A stretch of DNA of 64,000 nucleotides from Bostrychus sinensis (taxonomy: Eukaryota; Chordata; Actinopteri; Gobiiformes; Eleotridae). Each line of letters opens with the position of its first letter. Position 1 is the stretch's first letter. The DNA lies in assembly GCA_020698575.1 (NCBI GenBank), contig CM036243.1:41643554-41707553 (forward strand), given 5' to 3'. The notes below the pieces were generated by a model. It was not told the DNA's origin. It made no database searches and was given only the letters and a program-made list of their open reading frames with translations. Positions 62,653-64,000 of the stretch are shown in pieces. The position numbers were made by a program, and so were the translations under genes.

Positions 62653-64000
62653 TCACTGAAGACTGGCTAGAGTCCCATCCACTACATGAGTCCACATGTG
62701 TACACTTAGGCTTAAGTTCTTAATAAAATATTTCTTACAAACTGGGCAGCTCTCATGGGGAAGTTTCTGATGCTGAGTGAGCTCGGATTTGCGTTTGAAA
62801 CCTTTCTCACAAAAGGAACAGACGTAAGGTCTCTCTCCTGTGTGAGTCCTCATGTGGATTGTAAGATCACATTTTGCTGTAAACGTTTTCTCACAAGCTG
62901 AACATCTGAATGGTTTCTCTCCAGTGTGAATTCTCTGATGGCTAACAAGATGGCCATTTTGTTTAAAACATTTCTCACAAACTGAACATTTGAAAGGTCT
63001 TTCCTCAGTGTGAAAGAAACCATGCTTCTTTAATTGGAAGTGTTTTTTAAATCCCTTCCCACACTCGGAGCACTTGTATGGTTTCACATCGGTCACAGAG
63101 GAGTCAGGACTAATCACTGAAGACTGGTCTAAAGAACCTTCCTCATAATGAGCCTTCAGATGTGCCCTGAGATCAGAGTGCTTCACAAAACCTTTCTCAC
63201 AAACTGGACACATGTGATGAATGTGTTTCTGATGTCGATTAAGATCAGATTTTTGTAGGAAACCTTTCTCACAAACTGAACACTTGTAAGGCCTCTCTTC
63301 TGCGTGAACTAACATGTGTCTCTGTAAATCTGAATTCCTTGTAAACCTCTTCCCACACTCTGAGCACCTGTATGGTTTGATCTTTCCTTCTATCACTGAA
63401 GACTGCTCGAGAGTCCCGTCCTCTACATGAGTCCTCAGATGTGCTTGTAGATTAATCTTGGCTGAAAAACCTTTCCCACAAACTGCGCAGAAGTCGTGTT
63501 GAACTATGAGATGTCGACTATGTTCAGATTTTCGTTTGAAACCTTTCTCACAAATTGAACAAACATAAGGTCTCTCTCCTGTGTGAACTAACATGTGCAT
63601 CTTTAAATCATAATTGCTCCTAAACCCCTTCCCACAGTCTGAGCAGCTGTAAGGTCTGTGTGTTCCTCCCACATCAGTCCCAGAGGAGTCAGGACTGATC
63701 ATTGCGTAGCTTCTTTTTGACGGAGCCTGTTCTTGACTATAGTCTTCTGAGTGGTCGGTGTCAGAAGAGCTGTCAGTGTGCTCCTCACTATCTGAGTGTA
63801 ACTGTGTGAGTGGATCTGAGCTGCAGCCTGCTTCTGCTCCACAGTCCTCTCCATTAGTTTCCTCTCTGTTCTCCTCAGTTGGTCTTTGATGAAGCACAGA
63901 GGACTTGTCTTCATCATCTTCAGTTTTGACAGAGACCATGTGAAAAGGAAACTCTTCCGGCTCCTGTTTGATGCACAGCTCTGGTTCCTCTTTAATGTGG
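62653..64000 (-). CDS. C2H2 zinc-finger gene C, 11 fingers, 5' end outside window
   Basis: The frame runs in from the right edge (PHIKEEPELCIKQEPEE reading, then MVSVKTEDDEDKSSVLHQ), so exon 2 would start about 12 bp beyond 64000 and exon 1 lies outside. The N-terminal 100 codons are nearly identical to gene B. Eleven C2H2 fingers follow, from YSCSDCGKGF to SCPVCKKYF, with two acidic linkers. It ends WTHVVDGTLASLQ and stop, where the family has GTLDQSSVINPDSS. A base is missing near 62672, and decayed finger sequence (CRCSECGRRFRF) continues to about 62500 in another frame. Likely a DNA-binding nuclear protein of the same family. Confidence 0.82.
   Translation of the reverse strand, partial: HIKEEPELCIKQEPEEFPFHMVSVKTEDDEDKSSVLHQRPTEENREETNGEDCGAEAGCSSDPLTQLHSDSEEHTDSSSDTDHSEDYSQEQAPSKRSYAMISPDSSGTDVGGTHRPYSCSDCGKGFRSNYDLKMHMLVHTGERPYVCSICEKGFKRKSEHSRHLIVQHDFCAVCGKGFSAKINLQAHLRTHVEDGTLEQSSVIEGKIKPYRCSECGKRFTRNSDLQRHMLVHAEERPYKCSVCEKGFLQKSDLNRHQKHIHHMCPVCEKGFVKHSDLRAHLKAHYEEGSLDQSSVISPDSSVTDVKPYKCSECGKGFKKHFQLKKHGFFHTEERPFKCSVCEKCFKQNGHLVSHQRIHTGEKPFRCSACEKTFTAKCDLTIHMRTHTGERPYVCSFCEKGFKRKSELTQHQKLPHESCPVCKKYFIKNLSLSVHMWTHVVDGTLASLQ

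Noticed and set aside
1..64000. Endogenous retrovirus or virus-derived genes
   Set aside because: I found no long terminal repeats, no primer-binding site, and no gag, protease or envelope-like reading frames. All reverse transcriptase traces are of non-LTR type.

Overview
The window looks like a gene-sparse, repeat-rich segment of a teleost fish nuclear genome. The reasons are spliced vertebrate genes with GT-AG introns, a fish-type TRIM gene, a tandem C2H2 zinc-finger cluster, tRNA-derived SINEs, L2-type LINE ends, many hAT and other non-autonomous DNA transposons, and an unusual load of minisatellites. I cannot name the species. aftph and rab1a also lie near each other on human 2p14 (from memory), so this is probably conserved synteny with a lineage-specific TRIM inserted between them.

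Layout. (1) 480-553, minus: a possible first coding exon of an unidentified gene running out of the left edge. (2) 6984-22022, minus: aftiphilin (aftph). I traced nine coding exons with matching phases, giving 805 codons plus stop, and a non-coding first exon in a CpG-rich promoter near 22.0-22.2 kb. Several introns consist largely of minisatellite. (3) about 23.17-30.04 kb, plus: a TRIM E3 ligase gene (RING, B-box-1-like, coiled coil, PRY-SPRY) with a 5' UTR exon carrying an ISRE-like site. Its 5.3 kb first intron holds a 3.1 kb array of a 19-bp unit. (4) 32911-45404, plus: rab1a, six coding exons giving 202 codons plus stop. Introns 3 and 4 are almost pure minisatellite and intron 5 holds a 2.6 kb 12-bp array. 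(5) 46.2-50.2 kb: intergenic DNA with several DNA transposons. (6) 50.27-64.0 kb, minus: three tandem C2H2 zinc-finger genes of one family, each with a frameshift near the 3' end of its finger array, and the last cut by the window edge.

The genes do not form an operon-like unit. aftph (clathrin/AP-1 traffic) and rab1a (ER-Golgi traffic) are housekeeping trafficking genes. The TRIM gene looks like an interferon-responsive antiviral-type gene by family and promoter. The zinc-finger genes look like a young, fast-changing family.

The most unusual pattern is the link between minisatellites and splice junctions. In aftph one array repeats the true 3' splice site of an exon, another repeats a 5' splice-site sequence right next to the real donor, and further arrays fill whole introns of aftph and rab1a. 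Two transposon insertions also have an uninterrupted (empty-site) paralogue inside the window, which defines their target-site duplications directly. All coordinates and frames were worked out by eye. Family names rest on recognition of motifs, not on searches.
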